Shown piece by piece: positions 1-8,671 of a stretch of 64,000 nucleotides of DNA (positions are counted from its first letter, which is position 1; every line of letters begins with the position of its first letter). The DNA comes from Sphingomonadales bacterium (lineage in GTDB: Bacteria > Pseudomonadota > Alphaproteobacteria > Sphingomonadales > Sphingomonadaceae). A program made the position numbers and the translations under genes. The notes beneath the pieces were generated by a model. It had not been told where the DNA came from and searched no databases. It saw only the letters and a program-made list of their open reading frames with translations. The stretch lies in contig JAIXWO010000021.1 of NCBI GenBank assembly GCA_027491235.1, forward strand, positions 434,001-498,000, in the 5' to 3' direction.

Positions 1-2
1 CC

Positions 3-410
3 TTGGACCGCGCCCAGTGGGAATCACTGTGTGACGGATGCGGCAAATGCTGCCTCAACAAGCTGGAAGACGAGGATACGGGGGAGATTTACCCGACCAA
101 CGTCGCCTGCCGCTTGCTCGATCGGGCCAGTGGCCAATGCTCCGACTATCGCAACCGCTTTGCCCAGGTGCCGGACTGTATCCGGCTGACCCCGGCGCGG
201 CTGGAAACGATGGACTGGCTGCCTGAAACCTGTGGCTATGTGCGCCGCGCGAACAATTTGCCGCTGCCTGAATGGCATCATCTCGTTTGCGGGGACCGGG
301 AGGAGATTCACAGGCGCGGCATGTCAACGCGCGGCTGGACGGTGTCTGAAGTTGATGCGGGCGATCTTGAAAATCACATCATCGAATGGCCGGAGGAACG
401 GCCCAAGTGA
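3..410 (+). CDS. YcgN/YkgJ-type Cys-cluster protein (5' partial)
   Basis: The reading frame is open to the left edge and its first visible residues (LDRAQWESLCDGCGKCC) match the interior of E. coli YcgN (UPF0260), so the true start lies upstream. The family is about 150 residues; about 135 are seen. Cysteines of the CDGCGKCC cluster and further ones (VAC, QC, PDC, ETC) suggest metal binding, as the family domain name (putative zinc- or iron-chelating) implies, but no biochemical role is established. The stop overlaps the GTG start proposed for the next gene. Confidence 0.85.
   Translation: MDRAQWESLCDGCGKCCLNKLEDEDTGEIYPTNVACRLLDRASGQCSDYRNRFAQVPDCIRLTPARLETMDWLPETCGYVRRANNLPLPEWHHLVCGDREEIHRRGMSTRGWTVSEVDAGDLENHIIEWPEERPK
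392..397 (+). promoter_or_regulatory. Shine-Dalgarno GGAGGA deciding the YgjP-like start
   Basis: A perfect GGAGGA lies 9 bases before the GTG at 407 and inside the end of the preceding gene. It favours GTG 407 over the in-frame ATG at 386, which would place the site within the coding sequence. The GTGA overlap at 407-410 fits translational coupling. Confidence 0.7.
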
Positions 411-1090
411 CCGTAGCGGGCATTGACGGGCTGGAGATCATTCGCAAACGCGAAGCGCGGCGGATGAAATTGACTGTCGATCCCCGCAGTGGCGCGGTCC
501 GCCTTGTCCTGCCCCTGCGTGCAGCGCTTGGTCCGGCGATGGATTGGGTGGAGGCGCATCGCGGCTGGATAGAGCGGCAACGCGCCCGCCTGCCAGACCC
601 TTGGCCCATCACAATGGGCATGGCCGTGCCCTTTGCAGGGCAGGATTATGAGCTCGACTGGTCAGAGGCGCATCCGCGCAAACCCGCACTTTTGGGTGAG
701 CGATTGACCATTGGTGGGCCTCAAGACGTTATGGCGTCACGACTTTTGCGCTGGATGCGGGCGGAGGCCAAGGCGGTTCTCGACGCGGAAACCCGCGCCA
801 TTGCAGGGGCGGCCAATATCGAGGTGGCCGAGGTGTCCGTTGGTGATCCCCGCGCGCGTTGGGGCAGTTGTTCGAGCAGCGGCAATATCCGCTATAGCTG
901 GCGGCTGATCCTCATGCCGGACCATGTCCGCCGGTCGATTGTGGCGCATGAAGTGGCGCACCGCGTCCATATGGATCACAGCCGCGCCTTTCACCGTCTT
1001 GAGGCAGAGCTTTTTGGAGCGGACCCGCGCACCGCACGCGCCTGGCTGCGCGCGCATGGCGCCCGGCTTCACTGGTTCGGGCGGGACTGA
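407..1090 (+). CDS. YgjP-like (DUF45/SprT-fold) zinc metallopeptidase
   Basis: A protein of about 227 residues with the HEVAH zinc-binding helix near residues 181-185, followed by HMDHSRAFH, which can supply the third ligand. The stretch GDPRARWGSCSSSGNIRYSW before it is the typical core of the M48-related YgjP/DUF45 family. Family members are predicted cytoplasmic metal-dependent hydrolases with no defined substrate. The start is set at GTG 407 because of the strong ribosome binding site just upstream; an ATG at 386 is the alternative. The 3' end overlaps the convergent penicillin-binding protein gene by 22 bases. Confidence 0.85.
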   Translation: MTVAGIDGLEIIRKREARRMKLTVDPRSGAVRLVLPLRAALGPAMDWVEAHRGWIERQRARLPDPWPITMGMAVPFAGQDYELDWSEAHPRKPALLGERLTIGGPQDVMASRLLRWMRAEAKAVLDAETRAIAGAANIEVAEVSVGDPRARWGSCSSSGNIRYSWRLILMPDHVRRSIVAHEVAHRVHMDHSRAFHRLEAELFGADPRTARAWLRAHGARLHWFGRD

Positions 1091-3123
1091 TCGGCGCGCG
1101 GCGCAGATGATCGGGCCGGCGTCGCGTCGCGTCGGGTGGCCTCATCGATGATGCGGCGATATTCGGCGTCTTCTGCTGCGGGATCATAGTCTGAAGGTGC
1201 CGCCGGTTCGATTGGATTGCCATTCTCATCCACGAAGGAGGACGGGGCCGCGGCATTGCCCTGATCGCCCAGATAGGCTTCCTCGTCGGTCTCGAGCATC
1301 CACTCCGGCAAGGTCACATCTGTTTCGAACTTTTCGACCGGGCGTTTGGCAACAGCTGTGCGCATGAACGCGGCAAAGGCCATGGCCGGGGCTCGTCCGC
1401 CCTGCAGATCGCGCACGGGACGTGCATCATCGCGGCCCATCCAGACACCTGTGGTGATCCCGCTTGAAAAGCCCATGAACCAGCCATCTTTATTGGAGCT
1501 CGTCGTGCCCGTTTTACCGGCGACGGGGCGGCCAATTTGCGCGGCGCGGCCTGTGCCTGCGCTGACGGCGGTCTGCATCATATCGGTCATGCCAGCAGCC
1601 ACCCAGGGGTCGATCAGCTGGAGGTCCGGTTCCTTGGCGCGCTGATAAAGCAGCTCGCCGGACGCCGACGTCACCTTGACGATCCCATAAGGGGCAACGG
1701 CTTTGCCCTTGGCCTGTACGGCGGCATAAGCGCGCGTCATGTCGATCAGGCGGACGTCCGATGTGCCCAGCACCATCGATGGCTGCGTGTTGATCGGTGT
1801 GGTGATGCCAAGCCTGCGCGCCATGCCCGCAATAGCGCCTGTGCCGATTTCCTGCCCGATCTGCGCTGCGATCGTGTTGATCGAATAGGTAAAGGCCGTG
1901 CGCAACGTCATTTCGCCGAGGTTCCGGCCGGAATTGTTGCGCGGGCTCCACCCGCCAATGTCGACGGGCTGGTCAATCATCTTGGTTTCCGGTGTCATGC
2001 CGGATTCCAGCGCCGACAGATAGACGAACAGCTTGAAGGCAGAGCCGGGCTGCCGCACCGCCTGCGTGGCGCGGTTGTAGATCGATGTCACATAATCGCG
2101 CCCGCCCACCATGGCGCGCACCGCGCCATCGCGGTCCAGCGCGACGAGCGCGCCCTGCGCATTGGCAGGGGCGAAGGTGTTGATGGCCGCCGCCGCCGCG
2201 GTCTGCATCGACGGGTCAATGGTGGTCCAGACGTCGATGGGCGCTGTGGTTTCCTCAATCAGACCATCCAGCTGCGGCAAGGCCCAATCAGTGAAGTAAC
2301 GGATGCTGTTCTGCTGCGCTGGGCTGGCCAGCTTGACTGATTCGGGTCGCGCCATGGCGGCTTGCTGCGTCGTAATGACCCCGGCATCTGCCATCACGCC
2401 CAGCACTACTTTGGACCGGCCAAGGGCGGCCTGCGCGTCGGCCGTCGGCGAATAGTTGGACGGGGCCTTGACCAGTCCGGCGATGATCGCCGCCTCTTCA
2501 AGGCTTAGTTTTTTGGCGGGGTGATCAAAGAAACGTCGGGAGGCGGCATCAATGCCGTAAGCGCCACCGCCGAAATAGACGCGGTTCAGATAAAGCTCGA
2601 GAATCTCATCCTTCGAGTATTTGGCCTCCATGGCCATCGCGATGACCAGTTCGCGCCCCTTACGGCCAAAGGTGCGTGTGTTGGTGAGGAAGAGGTTGCG
2701 GGCCAGCTGCTGGGTGATGGTTGATCCGCCCTGCGCGAAATGCCCCCGCGTCAGGCGGACCTGCACCGCACGGGCAAGGCCGATGGGGTCTACGCCCGGG
2801 TGATAGCGGAAGCGTCGGTCCTCCACCGAAACCATGGCGTCCACCATGACGTCGGGAATGTCGCGATAATCGATCCATTCGCCATAGATTGGCCCGAGCG
2901 AGAGGATCACCTGTCCCGTTGTATCGCGGACACGAATGACCTGGCCGAGCGACTCGCGCGTTCGCAGCTCCCCGAAATCAGGCAGCGAGGAATAAGCAAA
3001 GCCGATGGCGGACAACAGGCCGACCAGCAGGACACCGCCAAGCACCAAGCCCCAGCGGAACATGCGGGCGAACAGGCCACGTTCCTTGGGCGCAGGGGCA
3101 GATTTGGGACGCTTGCTGGCCAT
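1069..3123 (-). CDS. Class A penicillin-binding protein (PBP1A family)
   Basis: Bifunctional peptidoglycan synthase of 684 residues. An N-terminal membrane anchor at about residues 23-45 is followed by the GT51 glycosyltransferase domain, with catalytic Glu101 in SVEDRRF and the GGSTITQQL motif at 132-140. The transpeptidase domain has SAFK (active Ser361), SIN (414-416) and KTGT (537-540). Only about 50 residues separate the two domains, so it lacks the OB-fold insert of long PBP1A proteins (E. coli, 850 residues). The last 70 residues are acidic and Pro/Ala rich, probably disordered in the periplasm. It is probably an accessory class A enzyme rather than the only one, but that cannot be told from this window. 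Confidence 0.93.
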   Translation of the reverse strand: MASKRPKSAPAPKERGLFARMFRWGLVLGGVLLVGLLSAIGFAYSSLPDFGELRTRESLGQVIRVRDTTGQVILSLGPIYGEWIDYRDIPDVMVDAMVSVEDRRFRYHPGVDPIGLARAVQVRLTRGHFAQGGSTITQQLARNLFLTNTRTFGRKGRELVIAMAMEAKYSKDEILELYLNRVYFGGGAYGIDAASRRFFDHPAKKLSLEEAAIIAGLVKAPSNYSPTADAQAALGRSKVVLGVMADAGVITTQQAAMARPESVKLASPAQQNSIRYFTDWALPQLDGLIEETTAPIDVWTTIDPSMQTAAAAAINTFAPANAQGALVALDRDGAVRAMVGGRDYVTSIYNRATQAVRQPGSAFKLFVYLSALESGMTPETKMIDQPVDIGGWSPRNNSGRNLGEMTLRTAFTYSINTIAAQIGQEIGTGAIAGMARRLGITTPINTQPSMVLGTSDVRLIDMTRAYAAVQAKGKAVAPYGIVKVTSASGELLYQRAKEPDLQLIDPWVAAGMTDMMQTAVSAGTGRAAQIGRPVAGKTGTTSSNKDGWFMGFSSGITTGVWMGRDDARPVRDLQGGRAPAMAFAAFMRTAVAKRPVEKFETDVTLPEWMLETDEEAYLGDQGNAAAPSSFVDENGNPIEPAAPSDYDPAAEDAEYRRIIDEATRRDATPARSSAPRADQSRPNQ

Positions 3124-3184
3124 GTATTGGCCTTCTTAGGCGGCAGCGGGACTCGCGGCAAGGCGCTGCGTGCGCCTGCCCAAG

Positions 3185-3586
3185 TCAGTCGTCATGGCCA
3201 CCGTCAAAATCGAGCGAGACGCTGTTCATGCAAAAGCGAAGCCCGGTCGGCTGCGGGCCATCGGGAAAGACATGGCCCAGATGCCCGTCACAGCGGGCGC
3301 AAAGCACTTCGATGCGCGTCATGCCGTGCGTCTTGTCTTCCACCATCGTCACCGCATCTGTCGTGACGGGCGCGTAAAAGCTGGGCCAGCCCGAGCCGGA
3401 GTCATATTTGGTGTCGGACAGGAACAGGTCTGCCCCGCATCCGGCGCAGCGATAGACGCCATCCTCTTTGCATGCGTTGAGTGCGCCCGAAAAGGCCCGC
3501 TCCGTCCCCGCATGGCGGAGGACCTCAAATTGTTGGGGGGTGAGGCGCGCGCGCCATTCGTCGTCGGTGAGAAGAAGCTTTTCCAT
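3185..3586 (-). CDS. msrB: Peptide-methionine (R)-S-oxide reductase MsrB
   Basis: A 133-residue cytoplasmic enzyme that reduces methionine-R-sulfoxide in proteins. Two CxxC pairs (RCAGC and LCARC) form the structural zinc site; GSGWPSFY and the catalytic cysteine of RFCMNS are present. The start ATG at 3586 gives the usual family N-terminus ([11 protein letters not shown]); the frame is open further upstream, but that part is antisense or out-of-frame to the next gene. It lies 31 bases downstream of the flavoprotein gene and may be read through with the polyketide operon. Confidence 0.95.
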   Translation of the reverse strand: MEKLLLTDDEWRARLTPQQFEVLRHAGTERAFSGALNACKEDGVYRCAGCGADLFLSDTKYDSGSGWPSFYAPVTTDAVTMVEDKTHGMTRIEVLCARCDGHLGHVFPDGPQPTGLRFCMNSVSLDFDGGHDD

Positions 3587-3617
3587 GATCTTAGTCTGGG
3601 CGTTCTGCGGCTGTGCT

Positions 3618-4676
3618 TCAAGCCTCAATCCGCGTGGCGCTGGCCATGGCAGGGCCGAGCTTCGGAAAAAGCGATAAGGCGAGCAGGATGAGGCCACGCC
3701 CCATGGCGAATTCAGAGGTATGCCAGATGGCCGTTGCGCGTCCGATGGGCCGCCCGCTCTGCCGCCCGAAACGGGCCTGCCAATGGGGCGCCTCTTCGCG
3801 CCCGCCCGCCAGAAATGCTTCGGCGGCGCTGCGCCCACTGGCAAGCGCAATGCCATTGCCTTCACCCGCGAGTGACGGAATGACGCCAGCCTGATCCCCA
3901 ATGCGGAACAGGCCGGGCACTGTCTGGCGCGCGTGCCAGCCATAAGGGACGGCGGCGATGGCATCGATGGGTGTCGTGTCGGTCAGACTGTCCAGCCGCG
4001 CCCCAAAGGCGGGATGGCTGCGGCCAAGGCTTTGGAGAAGGCCGCGCGGGTCCCTGCCATGTTCGGTCAGCAGCGACTTGCGCAAAGCAAGGCAGATATT
4101 GGCGCTGCCATCTTCCTGAAGCTCAATCCCGGCATAACCACGGTCAAACATGTGCAGCTCAATGGCCGCGCCAACGAGCTGGGTGAGCGCCGCACTGGCG
4201 GGCAGGCGGACGCGCAGGCCCATGGCGGGATCACGGGCGGTGCGGGGGCGCTCGGCGCCTTTCAAATCATATTTGCCGGTCGCCAGAAAAACCGTGTCTG
4301 TCCGGTCCGCGAGGTCGTCCAGATGCCGCACCATGACGCCACGTTCTAGCCCTGCGCCTGCCTGCACAGCGGCGGACAACAGCGCAGTGTCCATCGCGCG
4401 GCGGGACAGTCCAAGCGCACGTTCGGGCAAGGGGGCAGAGGTCGAGCGGTCGCCCCAAAAGACGGTGAGATGATCGACTGGATGGCCGTTTGGCGACACG
4501 CCGAGCCGTTCGAGGCTTTTGATCGTGCGCCAGCTCAGAAAGCCGCCGCACAGGGCGTCGCCTGTTTCGGTCGACCGCTCAAGAATCAGCGGACGCGCGC
4601 CGCCCTTGGCGAGCGTGATCGCAGCGGCACAACCGGCGGGGCCGGCGCCGATGATTATCGGATCGCTTCGACGCAT
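3618..4676 (-). CDS. FAD-dependent oxidoreductase of type III PKS operon
   Basis: A 352-residue flavoprotein of the p-hydroxybenzoate hydroxylase/geranylgeranyl reductase-like superfamily. The N-terminal dinucleotide fold has [10 protein letters not shown] followed by an acidic strand end (LILERS), and the second FAD motif reads [17 protein letters not shown]. The start is set at ATG 4676, giving the canonical N-terminus [15 protein letters not shown] and a 22-base overlap with the methyltransferase gene. By analogy with the Streptomyces srsABC operon (PKS, methyltransferase, flavoprotein hydroxylase), it probably hydroxylates or oxidises the polyketide ring, possibly towards a quinone. Substrate is inferred from context only. 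Confidence 0.82.
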   Translation of the reverse strand: MRRSDPIIIGAGPAGCAAAITLAKGGARPLILERSTETGDALCGGFLSWRTIKSLERLGVSPNGHPVDHLTVFWGDRSTSAPLPERALGLSRRAMDTALLSAAVQAGAGLERGVMVRHLDDLADRTDTVFLATGKYDLKGAERPRTARDPAMGLRVRLPASAALTQLVGAAIELHMFDRGYAGIELQEDGSANICLALRKSLLTEHGRDPRGLLQSLGRSHPAFGARLDSLTDTTPIDAIAAVPYGWHARQTVPGLFRIGDQAGVIPSLAGEGNGIALASGRSAAEAFLAGGREEAPHWQARFGRQSGRPIGRATAIWHTSEFAMGRGLILLALSLFPKLGPAMASATRIEA

Positions 4677-5344
4677 AGCCGGAAAGGGAAGGTGCGGAAG
4701 ACGCGGGCGTTCTGGATCTTGGCTTCGGCAAGGAGAGGCGGCCATTCGGCAGGGCGGTAGGACCGGGCGATGGAGAGCGTGCCATCTTCCCGAACGATCC
4801 GGTGCCAGCCGCATATCCGTGCGAGCAGAGGATAGCCCGCATAGGCAAAGCCGTGGCGGTGCAGATCATTGATGAACCAGCCACGCTTGGCATGCTGATC
4901 CATGAAGCGCAGGAAGGTGACCAATTGGTCGTGCGTCATATGGTGCGCCACAAGGCTGGAGAGGATGACGTCCCAAGGCTCCCCGGCCAGATCGGCATAG
5001 TCGCCGGTGCGATAGGTGATGGGCAGGCTGGCCGATGTGCGCGTCATGGCCGCCTCAGCGCTGCGGGGGTTGAGGTCGATGCCGACCAGTTCGACCGATT
5101 GGTGCCGCGCTTTGGCCCAATGGGCGATACGCCGCAGCATGTCTCCATCGCCAAAACCGACGTCGAGAATGCGCAAAGGGGTGCTGCTGCGCGCCGTGAC
5201 CCGGTTCAGAAAGGCCAATGTCGGCCGCCGCGCCATGGTGACTGTGTTGACCTGCGCCAGATCTTTGAGGACGCGGGCATAGATGGCGGGGTCGAGGTCC
5301 TCGGCATCCATTTGTTCTTCGGCAAGGGCGCGCGTCTCGAGCAT
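4655..5344 (-). CDS. Class I SAM-dependent methyltransferase (PKS operon)
   Basis: A 229-residue protein with motif I (ILDVGFGDGDML, near residues 57-68), acidic motif II (GIDLNPRSAEAA) and a motif-IV-like region (WDVILSSLVAHHM). The Rossmann methyltransferase fold is clear. Its ATG overlaps the stop of the PKS gene by one base (TGATG), so it is probably translationally coupled. In described type III PKS operons the partner methyltransferase modifies the phenolic or pyrone product; that role is inferred here from position. Confidence 0.85.
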   Translation of the reverse strand: MLETRALAEEQMDAEDLDPAIYARVLKDLAQVNTVTMARRPTLAFLNRVTARSSTPLRILDVGFGDGDMLRRIAHWAKARHQSVELVGIDLNPRSAEAAMTRTSASLPITYRTGDYADLAGEPWDVILSSLVAHHMTHDQLVTFLRFMDQHAKRGWFINDLHRHGFAYAGYPLLARICGWHRIVREDGTLSIARSYRPAEWPPLLAEAKIQNARVFRTFPFRLCVEAIR

Positions 5345-6405
5345 CAGGCGATAGTCCGGAAGCGGAAGCCTTCAGCGGCCAGCCCCGGCCCGAAGGCAAG
5401 CGCCACACCGCGCGACACAGGCCGTTCCATCATGCGCGCCAGCACGAACATGAGGGTGGCGGAGGACATGTTGCCGCCTTCCAGCAGCACTTGGCGCGAC
5501 GCGCTCAAGGCATCAGGTGCAAGCGACAGGCCCTGTTCCACTGCATCAAGGATGGATCGGCCGCCTGCATGAACGGCCCAGGCGTCAACATCGGCAGGCG
5601 CACCCCCCGCCAATGTTGTGACCAAGGCCGGGTCGCGCAGCGCATCCGCAATGCGGCCCGGCACTTGGCCGGACAGGTGCATCTCAAAGCCATTGTCTCC
5701 AATGTCCCAGCGAATCAGATCCTCCGACTCGGGCAATGTCGTTGCAAAGGGCGCTTCGACCGACAGGCCGGGCCCGTCAGCGCAGACCAAGGCTGCTGCG
5801 GCGCCATCGCCGAACTGGAGCATGGCGAGCAACGATTCGATGTTGCCCGTTCTGTTGAGATGGAGCGAGGAGAGCTCGACCGTCACCACAAGCACGCGGG
5901 CATCGGGTTGGGACCGGACGATGTGCGCCGCGCTGCGCAGCGCCGTGACGGCGGCATAACAGCCCATGAAGCCGACGAGCAGCCGCTCCACAGAGGGGGA
6001 GAGCCCCAATTGGCGGGCAATGATCTGGTCGACGCCGGGGGCGACAAAGCCCGTGCAACTCGCCACGACAAGGTGCGTGACGGTGGAGAGGCTTTGGGTA
6101 AGTCCGGCAATGGCCTGAAGCGCAAGCGCGGGGGCGTGTTCAGCATAGAGCGCCATGCGTGCCGCTGTTGTTGGGTCGTCGCCTGCATAAAAGCCGCCGG
6201 GCGAGACGGGGGAGCCCCCGTCTGGTGTTGGCGGGAGGACGGCAAAGCGGTGCGCGATCCCCGACCGGCTGGCCATGCGGGCAAACACGGCGCGTTCCCG
6301 GTCGTTTTCGATGCGGCTTTCCGCCCAACCAACAAAGGCGGCATGGATATCCTGCGTCGGACGTGCCGTAGCGAGCCCCACAATCCGGGGGACAATATCC
6401 GTCAA
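5344..6405 (-). CDS. Type III polyketide synthase (chalcone synthase-like)
   Basis: A 353-residue thiolase-fold enzyme. The catalytic triad of type III PKSs is visible: Cys117 in VVASCTGF, His279 in AWAVHAGG and Asn312 in LEGGNMSS. QFGDGAAAALV and the C-terminal LAFGPGLAAEG are also family hallmarks. These enzymes extend an acyl-CoA starter with malonyl-CoA units and cyclise the chain; bacterial relatives in PKS-methyltransferase-oxidoreductase operons make alkylresorcinols, alkylpyrones or alkylquinones. It is the first gene of the operon and diverges from the DUF4402 gene, with about 80 bases of shared promoter region. Confidence 0.92.
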   Translation of the reverse strand: MTDIVPRIVGLATARPTQDIHAAFVGWAESRIENDRERAVFARMASRSGIAHRFAVLPPTPDGGSPVSPGGFYAGDDPTTAARMALYAEHAPALALQAIAGLTQSLSTVTHLVVASCTGFVAPGVDQIIARQLGLSPSVERLLVGFMGCYAAVTALRSAAHIVRSQPDARVLVVTVELSSLHLNRTGNIESLLAMLQFGDGAAAALVCADGPGLSVEAPFATTLPESEDLIRWDIGDNGFEMHLSGQVPGRIADALRDPALVTTLAGGAPADVDAWAVHAGGRSILDAVEQGLSLAPDALSASRQVLLEGGNMSSATLMFVLARMMERPVSRGVALAFGPGLAAEGFRFRTIA

Positions 6406-6486
6406 TTGATCCTCGCTCTGCGTCTGTCGCGCTTATGACCCAAATGGGAAAGACCTTGGTTAGCAGTTTCTTGAAGCTTGGGCAGT

Positions 6487-7011
6487 ATGCAAAGTTTCAT
6501 GATCCGGATCAGCATCTTGGTTGGGTTGTTCTTTGCGGCGTCTGCGCCAGCGGTTGCCGAATCATGTCGCCTGTGTGCGCCGCAGCCGGAACGTTTGTCC
6601 CAAGGCGGTCGTCCGACTGTGCCTCTGCGGATTGAGATTGAGACAGCGCTGGACCTTGGCCGCGTGGCGCAGGGCGCGGGCGGCGGGGCCGTTGAACTGG
6701 ATCCCAAATCGGGCACCCGCCGCGTTGCAGGTGCGCTTGCGGATCTGGGCGGCATGGCGCTGACCGGCACGGCACTGATCACAGGCGCGCCCTTTGCGCA
6801 CGTCCGCATTGATTTGCCTGCGCGCGTCCGACTCCAGTCAACCACCGGAGATATCGCCGAAGTGGTGCAAATGCAGAGCAACCTTCCGCCTGCACCAACG
6901 CTGAATGAACATGGCCAGCTGCGCTTCACCTTTGGCGGTAAGATGGTGCTAAAGGGCGGAGAAAGCGGGGCTTTTCGGGGCTCTGTGCCGATCAGCGTCG
7001 AATATGAGTAA
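6487..7011 (+). CDS. DUF4402 pilin-like subunit (minor/tip candidate)
   Basis: About 174 residues. A signal peptide ends near ASAPAVAES, followed by a Cys-x-x-Cys (SCRLC) at the mature N-terminus and a DUF4402 domain (LDLGRVAQGAGGGAVEL and similar). The last 14 residues start with Gly, have alternating hydrophobics and end with a penultimate Tyr (VEYE), the signature of chaperone-usher pilins. No good ribosome binding site precedes ATG 6487; ATG 6499 is an alternative. It is more divergent from the DUF4402 consensus than the next gene, so it may be a minor, tip or initiating subunit; that role is inferred. Confidence 0.75.
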   Translation: MQSFMIRISILVGLFFAASAPAVAESCRLCAPQPERLSQGGRPTVPLRIEIETALDLGRVAQGAGGGAVELDPKSGTRRVAGALADLGGMALTGTALITGAPFAHVRIDLPARVRLQSTTGDIAEVVQMQSNLPPAPTLNEHGQLRFTFGGKMVLKGGESGAFRGSVPISVEYE

Positions 7012-7145
7012 ATCCCCTTCAAACCTTCCCTAGCCGTTAACCAAGAGCGGAAGGACATATTCAAACCATTATGGAGCAAAACGTATTCCGGAGTGGGGCG
7101 AGGTCGCACTCGGGAAGAAGCGTGAATTATCTAGGGGACATTAGA

Positions 7146-7643
7146 ATGAACATTCGTACTCTCAAGTCCGTGGCTGCCGGTTCGGTTCTGGCGCTCGGCC
7201 TGGTTTCGGGCGCTGCCAATGCAGCAACGGCTGATGGCACGGCGCGTGCGACGATCCTGCAGCAGGTGACCGTCACCAACACGTCGGACCTGCAGTTCGG
7301 CACGGTTGCCATCGGCACCGGTGGCGGCGCTGTGACGATTGCAACGGGCGGCGGACGCACCTGCGCCACGACGCTTGTTTGCTCGGGCGCGACGACAGCG
7401 GCTGGCTTCTCGGTTGCCGGTGCGACCGGCATGAACGTCGGCGTGACGGTTCCGGGTTCGGTGACACTCACGGAAACGGGCGGCGCGACGATGAGCGCAA
7501 CGCTGAACTCGAGCGCAGCCTCGCTGACGCTCGCTGGTACAGCGGCTGATGCCTTCTCGGTCGGCGGTACGCTGAACGTTGGTGGGTCGCAGGCAGCTGG
7601 CGCTTATGCCGGTACCTTCACGGTGACCGTCAACTATCAGTAA
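7146..7643 (+). CDS. DUF4402 pilin-like subunit (major candidate)
   Basis: 165 residues: a signal peptide (MNIRTLKSVAAGSVLALG, cleavage after SGAANA), then a Gly/Thr/Ala-rich DUF4402 beta-sandwich with one Cys pair (RTCATTLVC) that could form a disulfide. The C-terminus (GAYAGTFTVTVNYQ) has Gly at position -14 and Tyr at -2, as in pilins recognised by PapD-type chaperones. Low-complexity, Thr/Ala/Gly-rich composition and a strong terminator directly after the gene fit an abundant structural subunit. Start ATG 7146 was chosen over an in-frame ATG at 7071 because it begins the signal peptide. Confidence 0.82.
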   Translation: MNIRTLKSVAAGSVLALGLVSGAANAATADGTARATILQQVTVTNTSDLQFGTVAIGTGGGAVTIATGGGRTCATTLVCSGATTAAGFSVAGATGMNVGVTVPGSVTLTETGGATMSATLNSSAASLTLAGTAADAFSVGGTLNVGGSQAAGAYAGTFTVTVNYQ

Positions 7644-7671
7644 GTCTCTTCCTTCGGGAACCAGAGGAGGA

Positions 7672-7703
7672 GGGCCCGTCGGTACATCCGGCGGGCCCTT
7701 TTT
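7672..7703 (+). terminator. Terminator after DUF4402 major subunit gene
   Basis: An 11-bp stem with one G-U pair (GGGCCCGTCGG with CCGGCGGGCCC), a 5-base loop and a T5 run. It separates the subunit gene from the chaperone and usher genes, so read-through or a second promoter in 7704-7828 must supply the latter. Confidence 0.85.
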
Positions 7704-7828
7704 CTATGCCCAGCGTGCGCCCCGCGCATTTCCCGCCCCCGTGGTTAGCAAAGATGAAACCATAATGGATGTAAGTCCGTGTCATGGGCGAGTTGCGTTG
7801 TGCCCAGAGAATTTTTCGGGGAAAGTTT

Positions 7829-8644
7829 ATGCGTTTGCCAAAGTTTATGTCCGGCCTCGGCCTTGTTGCGCTGGTTCTTGCTGCCCCTGCGCAGGCGGCC
7901 GGCGATTTGCTCGTCGCGCCGACGCGTGTCGTTCTGGATGGCGCGCGGGGTACAGAGGTCATCCTCAATAACATCGATAGCGTGCCCGCGACCTACCGCG
8001 TCTCGCTGGAAGTGCGGCGCATGAACGCCGACGGCACGCTGGACGAGGTCGAGCCGGAAAAGGCGACGGCTGCCGAAGCACAGGCGCTCAGCATGATCAC
8101 CTATGCGCCACGCCGTGTCGAGTTGGCGCCCAATCAGCCCCAGGCCATTCGCATTGGTGTCCGCTCCCCGGCGGATCTGCCGGACGGTGAATATCGCGTC
8201 CACATGCTGTTCCGCGCCATCCCGACCGCACGCTCGGTTACGGAAACCCAGACGACCGAGTCCGGCCTCTCCATTGCACTCACACCGATTTACGGCGTCA
8301 CCATTCCCGTCATCATCCGCAAAGGCGCGCTCAAGGCGACGGCGGCGATCGGAGATGCCCGTATTGACCGGTCGACCGGCCAGCCGGAACTGACGATGTC
8401 GCTGTCACGTGAAGGCAGCCGCTCCACCTATGGCCGCATCCGCGTGTTGAAGCCGGGCAAGTCGGCGCCTGTCTTCGAGGTGCGCGGCGTGGCCGTTTAC
8501 CCGGAAGTGAACAAGCGCGCGGTGAGTTTTCCCATTGATACGCAAACCGCCGCCCAGCTCGCCGGCCCGGCGACCGTTCAATATCTTGAAGAAGCCGATG
8601 CCGGGGGCCGCGTGATCGCGGAAACCCAGACGGTCATTCGTTAA
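7829..8644 (+). CDS. PapD-like periplasmic pilus chaperone
   Basis: About 271 residues with a signal peptide (cleavage near APAQAAG) and two immunoglobulin-like domains. The first strand LLVAPTRVVLDG carries the Arg typical of PapD-family chaperones; the G1 strand region reads YGVTIPVIIRKG. The invariant subunit-binding Lys of classical PapD (in IKLFYRP) appears to be replaced by Pro, as I align it, which points to an alternative/archaic-like branch. Role: donor-strand complementation of the DUF4402 subunits and delivery to the usher. ATG 7829 follows GGGGAAAG; an in-frame ATG at 7784 lies before the signal peptide and was not used. Confidence 0.83.
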   Translation: MRLPKFMSGLGLVALVLAAPAQAAGDLLVAPTRVVLDGARGTEVILNNIDSVPATYRVSLEVRRMNADGTLDEVEPEKATAAEAQALSMITYAPRRVELAPNQPQAIRIGVRSPADLPDGEYRVHMLFRAIPTARSVTETQTTESGLSIALTPIYGVTIPVIIRKGALKATAAIGDARIDRSTGQPELTMSLSREGSRSTYGRIRVLKPGKSAPVFEVRGVAVYPEVNKRAVSFPIDTQTAAQLAGPATVQYLEEADAGGRVIAETQTVIR

Positions 8645-8671
8645 GGGCGGGTTCGACCCCGGATCTTCTCC

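Noticed and set aside
6402-7109. Minus-strand open frame of about 235 codons opposite the first DUF4402 gene
   Set aside because: The DUF4402 frame has a signal peptide and a family-typical C-terminus; the antisense product has neither.
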